The notes below the pieces were generated by a model. That model was not told where the DNA came from, made no database searches, and saw only the letters and a list, made by a program, of their open reading frames with translations. From the NCBI RefSeq assembly GCF_037975245.1, contig NC_092569.1, positions 23,917,168-23,981,167 on the forward strand: DNA of 64,000 nucleotides, written 5' to 3'. The stretch comes from Apostichopus japonicus (lineage: Eukaryota > Echinodermata > Holothuroidea > Aspidochirotida > Stichopodidae). Positions 22,001 to 33,229 of this stretch are shown in pieces (within the stretch, counting starts at the first letter, position 1; every line of letters starts with the position of its first letter). The position numbers and the translations under genes are program-made.

Positions 22001-25000
22001 TTCATAGGGTCTCAAGAATCCAAGGAGGAAGTCTCTCATTATCGGTTAACCCCACCCCACCTCCCTCTTTGCCACCACTTTAATTATACTACTGAAACCT
22101 ACAGGCTTTTATCTCAAATTATGCCAGGTGAATCTTTAGCTACACCATAACAGCTGAGAATAAGAAAGTCTTTTAATACAAAAAAAAAAAGAAACGAACA
22201 ATGAAAGCTCTGTATATTTCTGCAATCATTGATGTGCATGAATAAAATTGTTATCATACCTCCAGCATCAAAATAGCTCTATGCAATGTCTAAGGTAGTA
22301 ATCCTTTATAATATCTGACACTTGTTGCTGTTTGTGTCCTCTTGAATAGACAGTCTTTAGTTACAGAAGTGCAGAAAGGACAAAATTCATGATATCTTCA
22401 ACCATTGCTCTATTGCTAACAGAGGTTCTTGCTGATAATGTACAATATTGATTAATCCTTGTGATATATAATTTAGTGAACTCTTTTGTATTTGGCACAG
22501 TTTCAGAAGTATCTTTGGATTAAGAACCCAACAAGGAGGGGTCTTGTATTTATTTTGTTGGTTGATTACAATGAGCTCATGCGGGTATATATCTATTTGT
22601 GGACAGTAGTGTTATTGAAAAACATTTTTAATCTTCTTGTTTATCACTTTAAAGTATGGCTTGGTCCTATTTTGTTTACAAAAATGCAAATATATTTTCT
22701 GAATTTCATAACTTACAGATTTATGAAACAAGAACTTCTAAAGAAGAAGATAAACATGGCAAAAGTAAGGGAACTAATGGACGTAACTTTCTGGCACAGA
22801 AGGAAGAGTATAATTGAGACTAGGCTTATGGTTTCAAACTTGTTAGAGAAGTATCCAGCACTAAAGGACTATCAGGAGGTACAAAGCTACTCTTCCGTTT
22901 TAACGAATTTGCAAACCAATGTATTCATGCTGGCATATGTGTGTTTGTGTGTCTGTGACGCCCACATTGAAAAGACAATATCTGAGGAGAATCTTTGAAC
23001 AATGTCATATTTTGTAAATAGCTGTACCATTGAGTGCAAGAACCCTATTGTTTTTGGTATGGTTAAAGGTCATTTGAGGTCAACAGTGGTGGAATCGGTG
23101 AAATTTGCAAACTTGATCACTCAAGACGGGGAAGCTTGGAGAGAACAAACGTTTATTATGCTGATGTATTAAATGACAATTGAAGCCTATCAGTGGTCAT
23201 CTTAGAAAATATTGTTTGTTACATCTCAATGCTTTTACTGCATTACTTAGATCAAGCATGTTGTTCTCCCTCCCAATACAATGTGTCCAATTTAAAAACA
23301 TATTGCATCTGTTACTTCATCTAAACCAGTTTTATCCCTGCTAGCAATTAGCACTTTGCTTCATGCATCATGTTTAATGTGGTACAAATTTGATAAAAGG
23401 GAGAAACCTAGGAAACAGTTAAAAGTGCGATGCAGCTGCTGAAATTTCCACCATCAGTGTTTAAAGCTGTAACACCAAGTCTAAACTCTGCCTCAGTTCC
23501 GGATGCTGGTCCATTTTTACTGGACTCCACAATATCCCAGAATGGAAGGTTAACCAACTGGAATCAGTGTTGGCCCAGACTTCAGTTTGGTGATCAAGTG
23601 TACCCCCCTCCCCCACCCTCCCACCCCCCTGCAAAACCTTTAATTGGTTTCTATGCCAGAGTCAAAAGTCTTTGTAGTCAACTCGGCGTGTGTATGTGAG
23701 GCCTAAGCCCTAACATGAAATCTAAAGAACTGTAAGGCTGCTTTTGTTCATACTTACCACAATGTTACATCATAGCTCAAGGACGGTCCCTATTGTGTTT
23801 GTCAATGTTAACGTTTAAAACTTAAAAATGCAATTTCCCTAAACAATGTGTGATATTGATTTCATATTTGATATGAACATGTTGGTTGACCATTGCAACA
23901 TTTGTAGATCCTTTTTGATTTTGCTGATTGAATATTCATAAGGGGCAGGACCAAATCAGATTTTAACTTAAGTTATTTTGCAAACACTAAATCTGAAGAA
24001 GTGCAGGTTTGTTTGAATTGATACTTAGCACAATAATGCCCCATGGCCCAAGGATGGTAGCTATTGTTTTAGGTGCACATATCACACAAAGTAATGAGTG
24101 GGCGGGGCTTAACATGACAAATTTATAAATACAATTTCTTGCTAACCTTATGTGATATTGATTTCCTATTTGATATGAACATGTTCGTTGACAATTGCAT
24201 TATTTTTAGCTCCATTTTAATTCTGCTGTTTGAATATTCATAAGATATATGACCAAATGAAATTTTAGCCGAAATTCTCGTAAACAAGAAATCTTTGTAA
24301 GTGTAGGTTTGTTTGAGTTGATACTTATTACAATGATGCCCCATGACCCAAGGATGGTCCCTATTGTTTTAGGTGCACATATCACACATAGTAATGAGTG
24401 GGCGGGGCTTAACATGAAACACTTAAAACTGCAATTTCTCTCTAACCGTATGTGATATTGATTTCATATTTGGTATGAACATGTTACTGTAGTTGACCAT
24501 TGCAACATTTTTAGCTCCACTTTAAATAGAATAATTGAATATTCATAAGGGATGGTACCAAATGAGATTTTAGCTAAAATTCCTGTAAACTCTTAATCTG
24601 AATAAGTGTAGCTTTGTTTGAGTTGATACTTGGCACAATGATGTCCCATGGATGTTCCCTATTGGTTTAGTTGGTGATCAGATGCATATTAATGAGTGGG
24701 CAGGGCTTAACATGAAAAGCTTAATCTTCGGTTGTTTGAGTTGAGCTTGTTGGTTGACCATTGCAACATTTTCAGTGCTGTTTTCATATTGCTGACAACA
24801 TTCCTTCCTAAATCATGATGATTGTACTAATGTACAGTATGCTTGCCTGATTTTCCTTCCCAACAAATGTCCTTCAAAGTGGAATGTGAAATGTGTGTGA
24901 AATGCAAGTAGTGGCACTGTACAGTATAATGCCAAAGAAAAGCTTCATCTGATACAATTTGGAATTTTTAATAAACTACGAAAGTAACTCATAATGAAAT

Positions 25001-26767
25001 GGGGTTTTTTTTTTGCAGTTGCAAAGAGAATTCCAAAGAATCACTGCAAGTGAAACACCCATATCATCTCTTAAGACGAACATGCAGACAATGGCCAAAG
25101 ACATTAGAAGAGTAATGTTGACAAAGAAAAAAGAAAAGGTCATCCAGCTCAACTTGCAAGACATAGTTTCGTCAGATCCTGCAAGAGAGAAAGGTACACC
25201 CAAGTTACAAACCATATGTTGCAAATGTTTAGGGGTTGCCAAGGGGTTATTACTCATTGGTATGAAAATCTTTACCATGATTTTTAAATCAATGTTAGAG
25301 ACATGCTTGATATTCAGTACTATTGAACATTCAAACATTAGCAATTTGGTAGAGGGTAGTATTAATACCTTGCCAAGGGAAAGAGGAACATATTAGGACC
25401 CTAAGAAAGACCTATACCAAATATCATTTAGTAATCAGGTGAACTTATTTATAGTAAAGAGCCTTAAGGATTACTTTGGACAAAAAGTTAAACCACCTGT
25501 GGTACATTGTCCTGTGCTTAAAGTATTTGAGGATGGTTACCATATGCTGGGAAACTGTTGAAGTAACTTGGTAATATATGCTGGAGACAAACCACTATAT
25601 CTTAACTCCCAGGTACTAATTGGCAATAGAAACAGTACTTTCGTAGATAGGAGTGATATGATGACTGGCATAAAGCAAATACCTTTTATTAAAATGCATT
25701 TATGTTTCATTAATTCTCACACTTACTGTAGAACTACCACTGGTGTACAGTTAGGATCCAAACCATTCATGTACATTGACTGAAAGACGTATTCCAAATT
25801 GACTGTGATGTATGGCAGCACCTACGCCTAAACCATTTTAAAGATTTTTTTATCCCTGTTTGATATCTGACATGAAAACATTCATTAAATCTGATGCATG
25901 TCCTCCTTTTACAGATTTAGAAATTACTTCTGCAGTATTTTTACTGCCCTACCTGTTTTCCAAAAGTTCATCTCTTATCAACCATTATGAGAAAAGGAAT
26001 GACATACAGGTATGACACATTGAAGCTTTTAAATTTGAAAACACAAATATTGCCTGGTTAAAGGAATTTAAAATTTGCAAAAGTGTGCTAAATCAGGATT
26101 TTAGTTTTGATGTCACAGTTCAACTATAAATTGACCATTTACATTGTCTAAGCAGTCTACCAATTGAGTTTTCTAGTCATTAACACTGGCAATCATAAAC
26201 ATCAAAACAATGGCAACAATACTGCTTCAAAATTCTTCATCTGAAAATTCTGCTCAGACATTTCTCAAGGGTTCAGTGATATGGGTATATAGTTTAGAAA
26301 TATTGATATGTGCTACAATTGACGGAAATAGAGAAATGTTCATTGTGAATGTAACTTGGAAGGTGGCATGTCATGTTATGATGCCAATGCTAGTTTGTGA
26401 ATGCAACATAACACATCTGAAGCTTGTTTGCAATTCTTTATAAATATATTACATGTCAATGTATACAGCAGTGGATATTTTCTTCTTTTACACATTGCAG
26501 GATGCCTCCCCATGTCTCCTTTGGGAGGGAGATAGTCCTCTTGCAGCAACGAGCCTAGCAATAATGGCAGAAGGGGAAATCTTTGGAAGAAGTTCAAATG
26601 CCATGGAAGCACTAGCCACCCTCATTGCAACTTATTGGGTTTTTGACATGGCGTACCCAAAACAAGATAAAGACTTTTTTAACTTTTGTGAAGTGGCTCT
26701 ATTGAAGTTGACCTCAGTTCAACCTACAAGGCAAACAAGTAACATGTTGATCAAGTTAAGGTGTTAA
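19083..26767 (+). CDS. Multi-exon SAMD3-like protein gene of transposon 1
   Basis: Exons that I can support: 19083-19601 (start MDFLVCYGEDTFVIKVGSSD, a PB1/ubiquitin-fold-like N-terminus, then a Ser/Gln-rich linker); 20784-20945 (REIPLKPWPSKFEIP to LYDKMTEYE); 21259-21352 (RYPTKRQYDDVACALVETFP); 21796-21971 (DFWKVKLSDKFRNERKHLLG, then a KKIKIS basic patch); 22719-22878 (MDVTFWHRRKSIIETR to EKYPALKDYQE); 25019-25193 (LQREFQRITASETP); 25915-26009; 26501-26767 (WEGDSPLA to TYWVFDMAYPKQDKDFFNF). Their order and motifs resemble proteins annotated as SAMD3-like, abundant as repeats in fish and invertebrate genomes; I recognise the family but not a proven function. Copies of the same exons occur in transposon 2, so the gene travels with these elements. 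The 3' end is uncertain: a further exon near 26930-27109 is possible. Confidence 0.68.
22980..24790. repeat. Intronic repeats: one AGGTCA-type unit and a 305-bp tandem array
   Basis: At 22980-23150 there is a unit like those at 15 kb. From about 23720 to 24790, units of about 305 bp recur: GTTTGAGTTGATACTTRGCA, GATGCCCCATGRCCCAAGGA, AATGAGTGGGCGGGGCTTAA, TGATATTGATTTCATATTTG and TTTGAATATTCATAAG. There are three to four copies with small indels, all within the intron between 22878 and 25019. Confidence 0.8.
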
Positions 26768-27249
26768 GGTCTAATGTTTTGAGGGGGAAAATTTGGACTT
26801 TTAACTTTTATACACTGTTACGTTTTTAGTGAGATGAGTTACGAACTTAACGGTTTTGGCTTATTTCCTTGTTGGTTATTTAACACTCATTTAGAACTCC
26901 CTTTGATACTTTTTATGTGTCTTTAGCAGCTGGAAGCATTCTCGAGGAATATTGTTATAGACAAGACAGAGATTTCACTCTTTCATAAAGTAAAGGTCCA
27001 ACCACTACCTGATAAACAGGTTCAGTATATGCTCCTTTTATTATTTTTGCCGATAACAATCAAGTTTGTGTTTCACAGGCATTTTTTTATGTTACTAACT
27101 TAAAACAACTCTTATGTAAAATTTTGTTTTGATATCTTCAAAGTTCAAAGTGTAAATAGCATATGCGTCCAATGATTGTGGTTTAGACAGACTTGTACAT
27201 CTGTACATAACATTTGAGAGAGAAAATTGAAAACATTTCAGTTTGGATT

Positions 27250-27480
27250 ACATCAGTGGTTCCCAACCTTTCACAGATCAGCACCCTCATACCCTAATGG
27301 CATTTGGAAAATGGACCCCTCCCCTATGCTTTAAAAAACATAATGCCAGATTCTTCTGTTTATCTTGATTTCGATTTATAAAAACAAATTAGAGAGCTCA
27401 GTGGAAAGTAGACAGAATCTTTTTAACCCCAGTTTAAATTTAGTATCTCATTCTTTTCAAACACCCTTCCCCTGAAATGT
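27250..27480. mobile_element. Possible hAT-type MITE remnant
   Basis: CAGTGGTTCCCAACC at 27253-27267 is a typical hAT terminal word. The matching end and the target duplication were not found, so this is tentative. Confidence 0.35.
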
Positions 27481-28051
27481 TAAAACGCCTAACATACAGT
27501 TGATGTTCAAGGATTTCTTTTATTTATCAGTATTCAATGCTTTTATCGTTGTTATATGAAGTATTTACCTATTTTCTAGTGTCAGGTTAAGGAGTTATTG
27601 TTCATTTAACTCATCTAAAGTATCCCATACATTCATAATTGTTTCATTTTTTTTGTTTCCCTCAGTCAAGAGTTTAAATAAAGTTGCCAAAATAACCATA
27701 TCTGAAATCCAATATGTTGTGTCCTTTGTTTAAGTTTTCTATTACCCAACTGGGAGTGAAGACAATCAAGGGAGTGTAAAATAATGCAATAAGATTTAAA
27801 AATAAGAGGGAAAAGAAAATGCACTTAAGTGAGTGTATTGACACACTGAATGAGTAAACCTAAACACTCTGAGTAATATTAGTAAAACATGCTTAAAAAA
27901 TAGGATAAATTGTAAAACTCACTAACATGAGTAATCCGAACTAAACATGAATAATAAAACTCTGTCATTGTGAGTATTTTTAAACAAACAAATGCATAGA
28001 TTTTAGGACGGGATTACTCAGCTGGTATGGGTAAATTGTTTTTTCAGTGTA

Positions 28052-28410
28052 CCGCTATACCGCTTTACGCATTCAAGCGAATCATTCACGCGACGCACCT
28101 ATTCATGACTGTTATTCTATTGAACCAAGCCGGTGCGAGCACACACGTTCAACCGGATTATACAGTTGTTCTTCGGCCGATTCGAAGTAAGCTTGCACAT
28201 TCATATGGTACGGATTCTAAAGTCAGGCCAAAAATATATTGTCAGTTTGGTTGTTTTCGTAGCTTATAGTGGTACTTATCTTTCGAAAGGAAACACTGCA
28301 GCCTTCCATGTGAATGCGTTTTGTTTACTTTAGTTTGAGGAATGACAGTCCTAATAAATGTAGACTATAGACTGTGTCATGTAAACAATGTGCTAATAAA
28401 TGCACTGTTT
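28052..28410. other. Spacer between the two CACTA-like elements
   Basis: 359 bp of apparent host sequence between the two TIRs. Open plus-strand frames at 28027-28333 overlap the transposon 1 end and have no recognisable content. Confidence 0.5.
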
Positions 28411-28890
28411 CACTGTAAACATAATCTAGTCAAGATGACTAGAGTACATTAGTCCAGACAATGCTTCTATCGACCAATTAATTCTAGTCACTTGACTAAC
28501 TTTTGGTCCAGTGACCAAATAGTTCTGGTCATATGACTAAGTAAACCTGGTCACATGACCAGTTTTTACTAGTCATTCAATTATGCCTCTATCGACCAGG
28601 CTTTAGTCAAGCGACCTAAACGATTAGTCAAGATGTCAGTTGGCTAATTCAATTAGTCACATGACCAGTTTTTACTAGTCATTCAATTATGCCTCTATCG
28701 ACCAGGCTTTGGTCAAGCGACCTAAACGATTAGTCAAGATGTCAATTGACTTATTCAATTAGTCACATGACCAGTTTTTGCTAGTCTTTCAACAATGCTC
28801 TATCGACCAGGCTTTTGTCAAGCGACCTAAATGATTAGTCCAGCAGTCACTTGACTAATCCAGTTAGTCTTGCCCATGGATAAAAGTAGT
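28411..28890. repeat. Left subterminal repeats of transposon 2
   Basis: TAGTCA words occur throughout, in both orientations. A unit of about 105-110 bp (CACATGACCAGTTTTTACTAG, CCTCTATCGACCAGGCTTT, CAAGCGACCTAAACGATTAG) repeats at about 28552, 28662 and 28765. The right end (42620-42829) has the same TAGTC and GGCGACC words at lower density. Confidence 0.8.
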
Positions 28891-28915
28891 TTTTCTGTAC
28901 TAGTTTTATATGACC

Positions 28916-28983
28916 CACCACAGATTCGAACCTGCGACAACTCCCTTATAGGTACAAAGCTGTCTGTTGAGCTAACTGGTGGG
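28916..28983 (-). tRNA. tRNA-like sequence, probably pseudo or a SINE head
   Basis: On the minus strand, CCCAC and GTGGG could close an acceptor stem. CGCAG/CTGTG closes a T-arm around GTTCGAAT, which has an 8-base loop, one too many. TAGCTCAA resembles a D-arm, and the middle reads CCTATAAGG. The anticodon stem does not pair properly, so this is not a functional tRNA by eye. Confidence 0.25.
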
Positions 28984-29289
28984 AACAATTCTTGGATATA
29001 AAACCTGATTGGGCCTTAACCACTGCTAGACCATCAAGCCCTCTCACATGAAAAAAAGAAAGCAAGAATTTCTGTATTAATTTGGAATCACATTTTATAT
29101 TTTCTCTTAAACACTACATATGCTTCACCTCAATAGTAAGTACAAAAGAGTGTCTGATTTCATCAGTAATTGAAGAACCAGAAAACCCAAAGGTTTAGTG
29201 GTTCTGATGCCGATGAGAGTTTATGAAATAAGATAAGTCAGAATTTGTTATTGTTATATACCTGTATTGTACTTATTGCCAGACAACTG

Positions 29290-30870
29290 AAACCAAACTG
29301 AAGCTGATCAGACATAAAGTTGTCAGTTGCACTCATGAATATAAATGAAATTTCAGTTTCCTGTAGCACTACTGTACCAACCTACCAAGTATGAAGGTGA
29401 TCAGACATATATTTGAAAAAATATCGACATTTTAAGAATTTGATTACAAGCCCCACCCACATATTCATGTACTGGACAACAAAAACAATGAGGTCCATGT
29501 AATGATAATGTAGCATATCTACAAGTTATTCAATACATTTACAGTAATTAAATTTATTGTTTTTAAGATTATACATACACTTGCAAACATGCTAAACTGT
29601 AGATTACCTGGCCATCGTAAACAAAACCAAAAATTAATGCCTTTATTGATGTACATATAAAGTTGAAAAAAAGTGATATAGTTGACTCTAGGCATTTCAC
29701 CACCCCACACCCCCTCTCCAGACAAACACATGGGGATCATACGACACAACCCATATCCCCAACCCAGAGCGGACCCTTACCATCATACCACCTGCAGCCT
29801 CACCTACCATCCTACAACCCTGATCCCAACATCACCCTACTCATCTGACAACCCCCCCCCCCACCTGACACCCATCAGATTTTACCAGTTTCACACCTCA
29901 CTACCAACACATTAATCTACCCCACTCACATAAGATTTCCCTATACTCTATAGGTACATGTACAGTAATACCAGATTATTAAGTTCATTTACTATTTTCA
30001 CTATAGACTATCCCTTTAATTGTCTGAGCCAGCTATTTATGCAACATACATATACACACATACCCACACGCAAACTTGATCAAAACATACAAACATGCCA
30101 ACTCATCACAACATACACATATGCCAACTTAATTGCAAAGGTTACTTTTTTTCAGTCCAGTTTAATTTGTCACTGGACTACTCCTTTAATGGCCTGGCTA
30201 GCCAATTTCATGGTTTTATAAAGCAAAACAAATATAGATAAGATCAGCAAGCTCCCAGGAACCAGGAAAACATGTCAAACGTGACGAATGACAGGAGTTT
30301 AGGAATGAGGGACAACAAATGCTATATGGCCAACAAACACATGAATATTAATGAGGTTACATGTTATTTCCATATGAAAATGTAACTATTATTATCCACC
30401 ACCAATCAACAAAGTATGCAGATGATCGGTTATACCGTTGCAAAGTTATTGACATTTTAAGAATTTCACTTTAACTGCTGCCTACTCATTAATATTCATG
30501 TCATGAACAACAAAAACAATAGGGAACATCTACTAATCATGGAGCATGTACTAGTTCAAAATGACAGTAATTCAACATTTAATTTCTAAGATTTCAGGTT
30601 TACAAGCTATTTCTAGCAATTAAGGATTAAGCCCCACCTACTCATGAATATTAATTAGATGAAATTCCATTGTCATGTGACAATGAACCACTTACATCAC
30701 CATACCAAGTATGAAGCAGATCGGACATACCGTTGCGAAGATATTGACATTTTAAGAATTTTACTTTAAGTCCTACCCACTTATTAATATTCATGTGATG
30801 GAGAACAAAAACAATAGGGACCATCCACACATCACCAGTCCAATATGACATTGATCCAATGTGTCGTTGT
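29290..30870. repeat. Diverged repeats of about 200-300 bp within transposon 2
   Basis: Recurring words: CCAAGTATGAAGCAGATCGG, ACATACCGTTGCRAAG, TATTGACATTTTAAGAATTT, CCCACTTATTAATATTCATG and AACAAAAACAATAGGGACCA, at about 29390, 30410 and 30705. A C- and CA-rich stretch (29700-30120) separates copies. Confidence 0.65.
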
Positions 30871-30931
30871 TGAGATATCGTGTTTACGAGCAAGCTGTCA
30901 CATCACACACACACACACACATACATGTTTG

Positions 30932-31320
30932 TGTTTCGTTCAGACCGAGGACCCCATTGTATTTTCCATTGTTCAAATCCACGTACCGTAACATTAACAA
31001 TACCCCATACAATAGAATTCTTCCGAGGACGTGGTGATTCTTTAGAAATCACAACCGAGGACCTGAAATTCTTTTGTTCAAGTCCTCGGTCAGATAGCAA
31101 AACAAACGCATACCCACACACACATGTTTGCATTACATTCAGACTGAGGACCCTATTGTATTTTCCATTGTTCAAATCCACGTACCCTAACCTTAACAAT
31201 ACCCCATACAATAGAATTCTTCCGAGGACGTGGTGATTCTTTAGAAATCACAACCGAGGACCTGAAATTGTTTTGTTCAAGTCCTCGGTCAGATAGCAAA
31301 ACAAACGCACCTTCACACGC
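30932..31320. repeat. Two near-identical units bounded by GACCGAGGAC / GTCCTCGGTC
   Basis: The two copies start at about 30940 and 31139, 199 bp apart. Each begins CAGACCGAGGACC and ends GTCCTCGGTCAGATAGC, so each unit has inverted ends. Internally, GGTGATTCTTTAGAAATCAC is a smaller palindrome. Probably a tandemly duplicated MITE. Confidence 0.75.
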
Positions 31321-31699
31321 GCCAACTTGATCGCATAGGTTACTCGGCCTTCGGCATCGTAACCAAAAATAACAACATTTTGTAAGTCAAAACTAACACA
31401 CGCAACAGCTCAAATGATAATGAAAAAATTTTCAATGACTTATTATTTGCAAGTTAGTTACAGTTTTATAACACCTTAGCCTATTTTGACTCATATATGC
31501 TAGTGCAATTGATAGGCAGTATTCTATGTTATAAATGTGATGACAGTTTGAGCCAAAAAAACTGTACAAAAAATGGTAGGTGCCTGGAGCAGTAATTAGG
31601 CCATCAATTTTTAGCGATTTGCATGTTTAGTTTCTCCAGAATTTTATTGACTGATTTATCTGCCGGTGTAGTATCATCAACATTCAAAATGATTTTTTT

Positions 31700-31897
31700 T
31701 TAAAACTGAAGGGTTTTCTTCAGCAAAGGCTCATATGCCATATTTAGGACATAGAACACTGCCAAATAATTGCACATGGCTGCGAACAAACTTTTCAAAG
31801 TAGCTACTTGCAAGGTTTCCACTATCACAGTGTACTCTGGAACACCTTCATCCTCTGTCACCTGGATATAAACTGGCACGTCTGACAAGTCTGTAAC
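31700..31897 (-). CDS. Transposon 2 SAMD3-like exon (C-terminal)
   Basis: The acceptor is ATCTTTGCAG. It encodes VTDLSDVPVYIQVTEDEGVP, then FAAMCNYLAVFYVLNMAYEP and a stop. It aligns with the transposon 1 exon at 26501 (ALATLIATYWVFDMAYPKQD). It is the last of four surviving minus-strand exons. Confidence 0.65.
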   Translation of the reverse strand, partial: VTDLSDVPVYIQVTEDEGVPEYTVIVETLQVATLKSLFAAMCNYLAVFYVLNMAYEPLLKKTLQF

Positions 31898-32459
31898 CTG
31901 CAAAGATATTAAGGTATATGTATTCAATATACAGCGCTTTCCAGTTTCAGAAAATGGGAGGGGTGGCTGATCCACCATGATGGCCATGAGTGACCAACAA
32001 ACAAATGTACTCCACCAACGAAGGAATCAAAATAAATAATTTCTTAAATATTTTTTTCAAATCAATTTACAGTACATCGTATTCACTACAAGTAATACTA
32101 TTTTTGATGATATAAATAATAGCAGAGTATAAATGAAACAACAGAGCTACCCTGTAAATGGTGCACTGGTTCCGTGTATTTTAGAGAGAAATGAATATTT
32201 GCCATGAGTTATGACATCTTGTTACAGCTAATTACATCATGGTAGGGATTCATTCCACTAGATGATTTTAATACACTTGGGGCTGATCAGGAAATCCACA
32301 TTGGGTTATGGTTACTGCAACTACAGATTGAAATCTGTCCAACATTCTGTTCCAGTTATCACATACATACTAGTCTATTCTACCTTTGTGATGATGCCCT
32401 TACTATATTTACAGCTATGAACACTCCCAGGTCATACATGTGATATTTAGTTAGGGAAT

Positions 32460-33080
32460 AATGATCAGATGTGCGGGCCTTTGTTGCAGACAGGTTTTCA
32501 GGGCCCAAATATTTCAAGGCCCCCCAGAAATAAGGATGCCAAAAAATGCCCCCCCCAAAAAAAAAAAAAAGATGCCCCAACAAATGTTAGGGCTAAACCA
32601 ATTTTAGGGCAAATTTGTATGAAAAGTATCATTTTGAGTGATTTCATAAATTGGCCCATATGGTCTACAGGTGACTTAGGCCCCCAAATCCTAAAAACCC
32701 AAAGGAGGCACTACCTAAGTACCACTGTGAAAAATGCTCAACACTGCACCATAGAATTCATAGGAAAAGAAACATTTTGTGTGATTTCAGGCGAAGTTCA
32801 GGAGTTCAAAATGACCCATATGGCCCATACATGACCTTTGGCCTAAAATTCCAAACACCCCAAAGGAGCACTACCAAAACACTATCGTGACAATTAAACT
32901 CTAAGCATTGTGACCATACAATCTGTAGGAAAATATTAATTTTGAGTTATTTCCTGAAATAGCCCATATGGCATCAGACCTAAAATTGCTGAATACCCCA
33001 AAGGAAACACTACCAGGGCACTATCATGATGAACCCTCGACACTGTAACATACAACATCAGACCACCTCTGATGGCCTTG
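32460..33080. repeat. Diverged tandem repeat, about 130-150 bp unit
   Basis: Words such as TGGCCCATAYGGYC, GACYTWGGCC, CCCCAAAGGAGCACTACC and TAGGAAAAKAWTMATTTTG recur three to four times. A C/A-run lies at 32548-32570. Confidence 0.6.
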
Positions 33081-33128
33081 ACCCATAGTTTACATACTGT
33101 TGATTTAAATAATACATTGGGTACTTAC

Positions 33129-33217
33129 ACTATCCTCATCTGCAAATACAATCATAGCACCCAACTTCTCATTCAGTAGAGTCGGAACTGACAGAATTGC
33201 TGCATGCATTCTAGACT
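33129..33217 (-). CDS. Transposon 2 SAMD3-like exon
   Basis: The acceptor is TTTTTCTTTTAG and the donor GTAAGTA. It encodes SRMHAAILSVPTLLNEKLGA then MIVFADEDS. Position and pattern correspond to the transposon 1 exon at 25915-26009 (AVFLLPYLFSKSS). Confidence 0.55.
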
Positions 33218-33229
33218 CTAAAAGAAAAA

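Larger units (their letters stand above)
12967..28049 (+). mobile_element. CACTA/EnSpm-like DNA transposon 1 (15.1 kb)
   Basis: The left end CACTGAAAAAAAAATTGAC and the reverse-complemented right end CACTGAAAAAACAATTTAC match at 17 of 19 bases. TA flanks both ends (12965-12966, 28050-28051). Both subterminal zones are rich in TTACTCA/TGAGTAA-type words, as CACTA transposase-binding zones usually are. Inside, on the plus strand, lie an intact zinc-finger transposase-like gene and a second multi-exon gene. Length, ends and gene content fit a full-length, recently active copy. The CACTG ends and 2-bp duplication favour CACTA/EnSpm; the superfamily call is inference. Confidence 0.82.

Noticed and set aside
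28411-28890. CRISPR-like regular repeats
   Set aside because: The context is eukaryotic, repeats of 105-110 bp lack unique spacers, and they sit in a transposon end.
28916-28983. Functional tRNA gene
   Set aside because: The T-loop has an extra base and the anticodon stem does not pair. Kept only as a tRNA-like feature.
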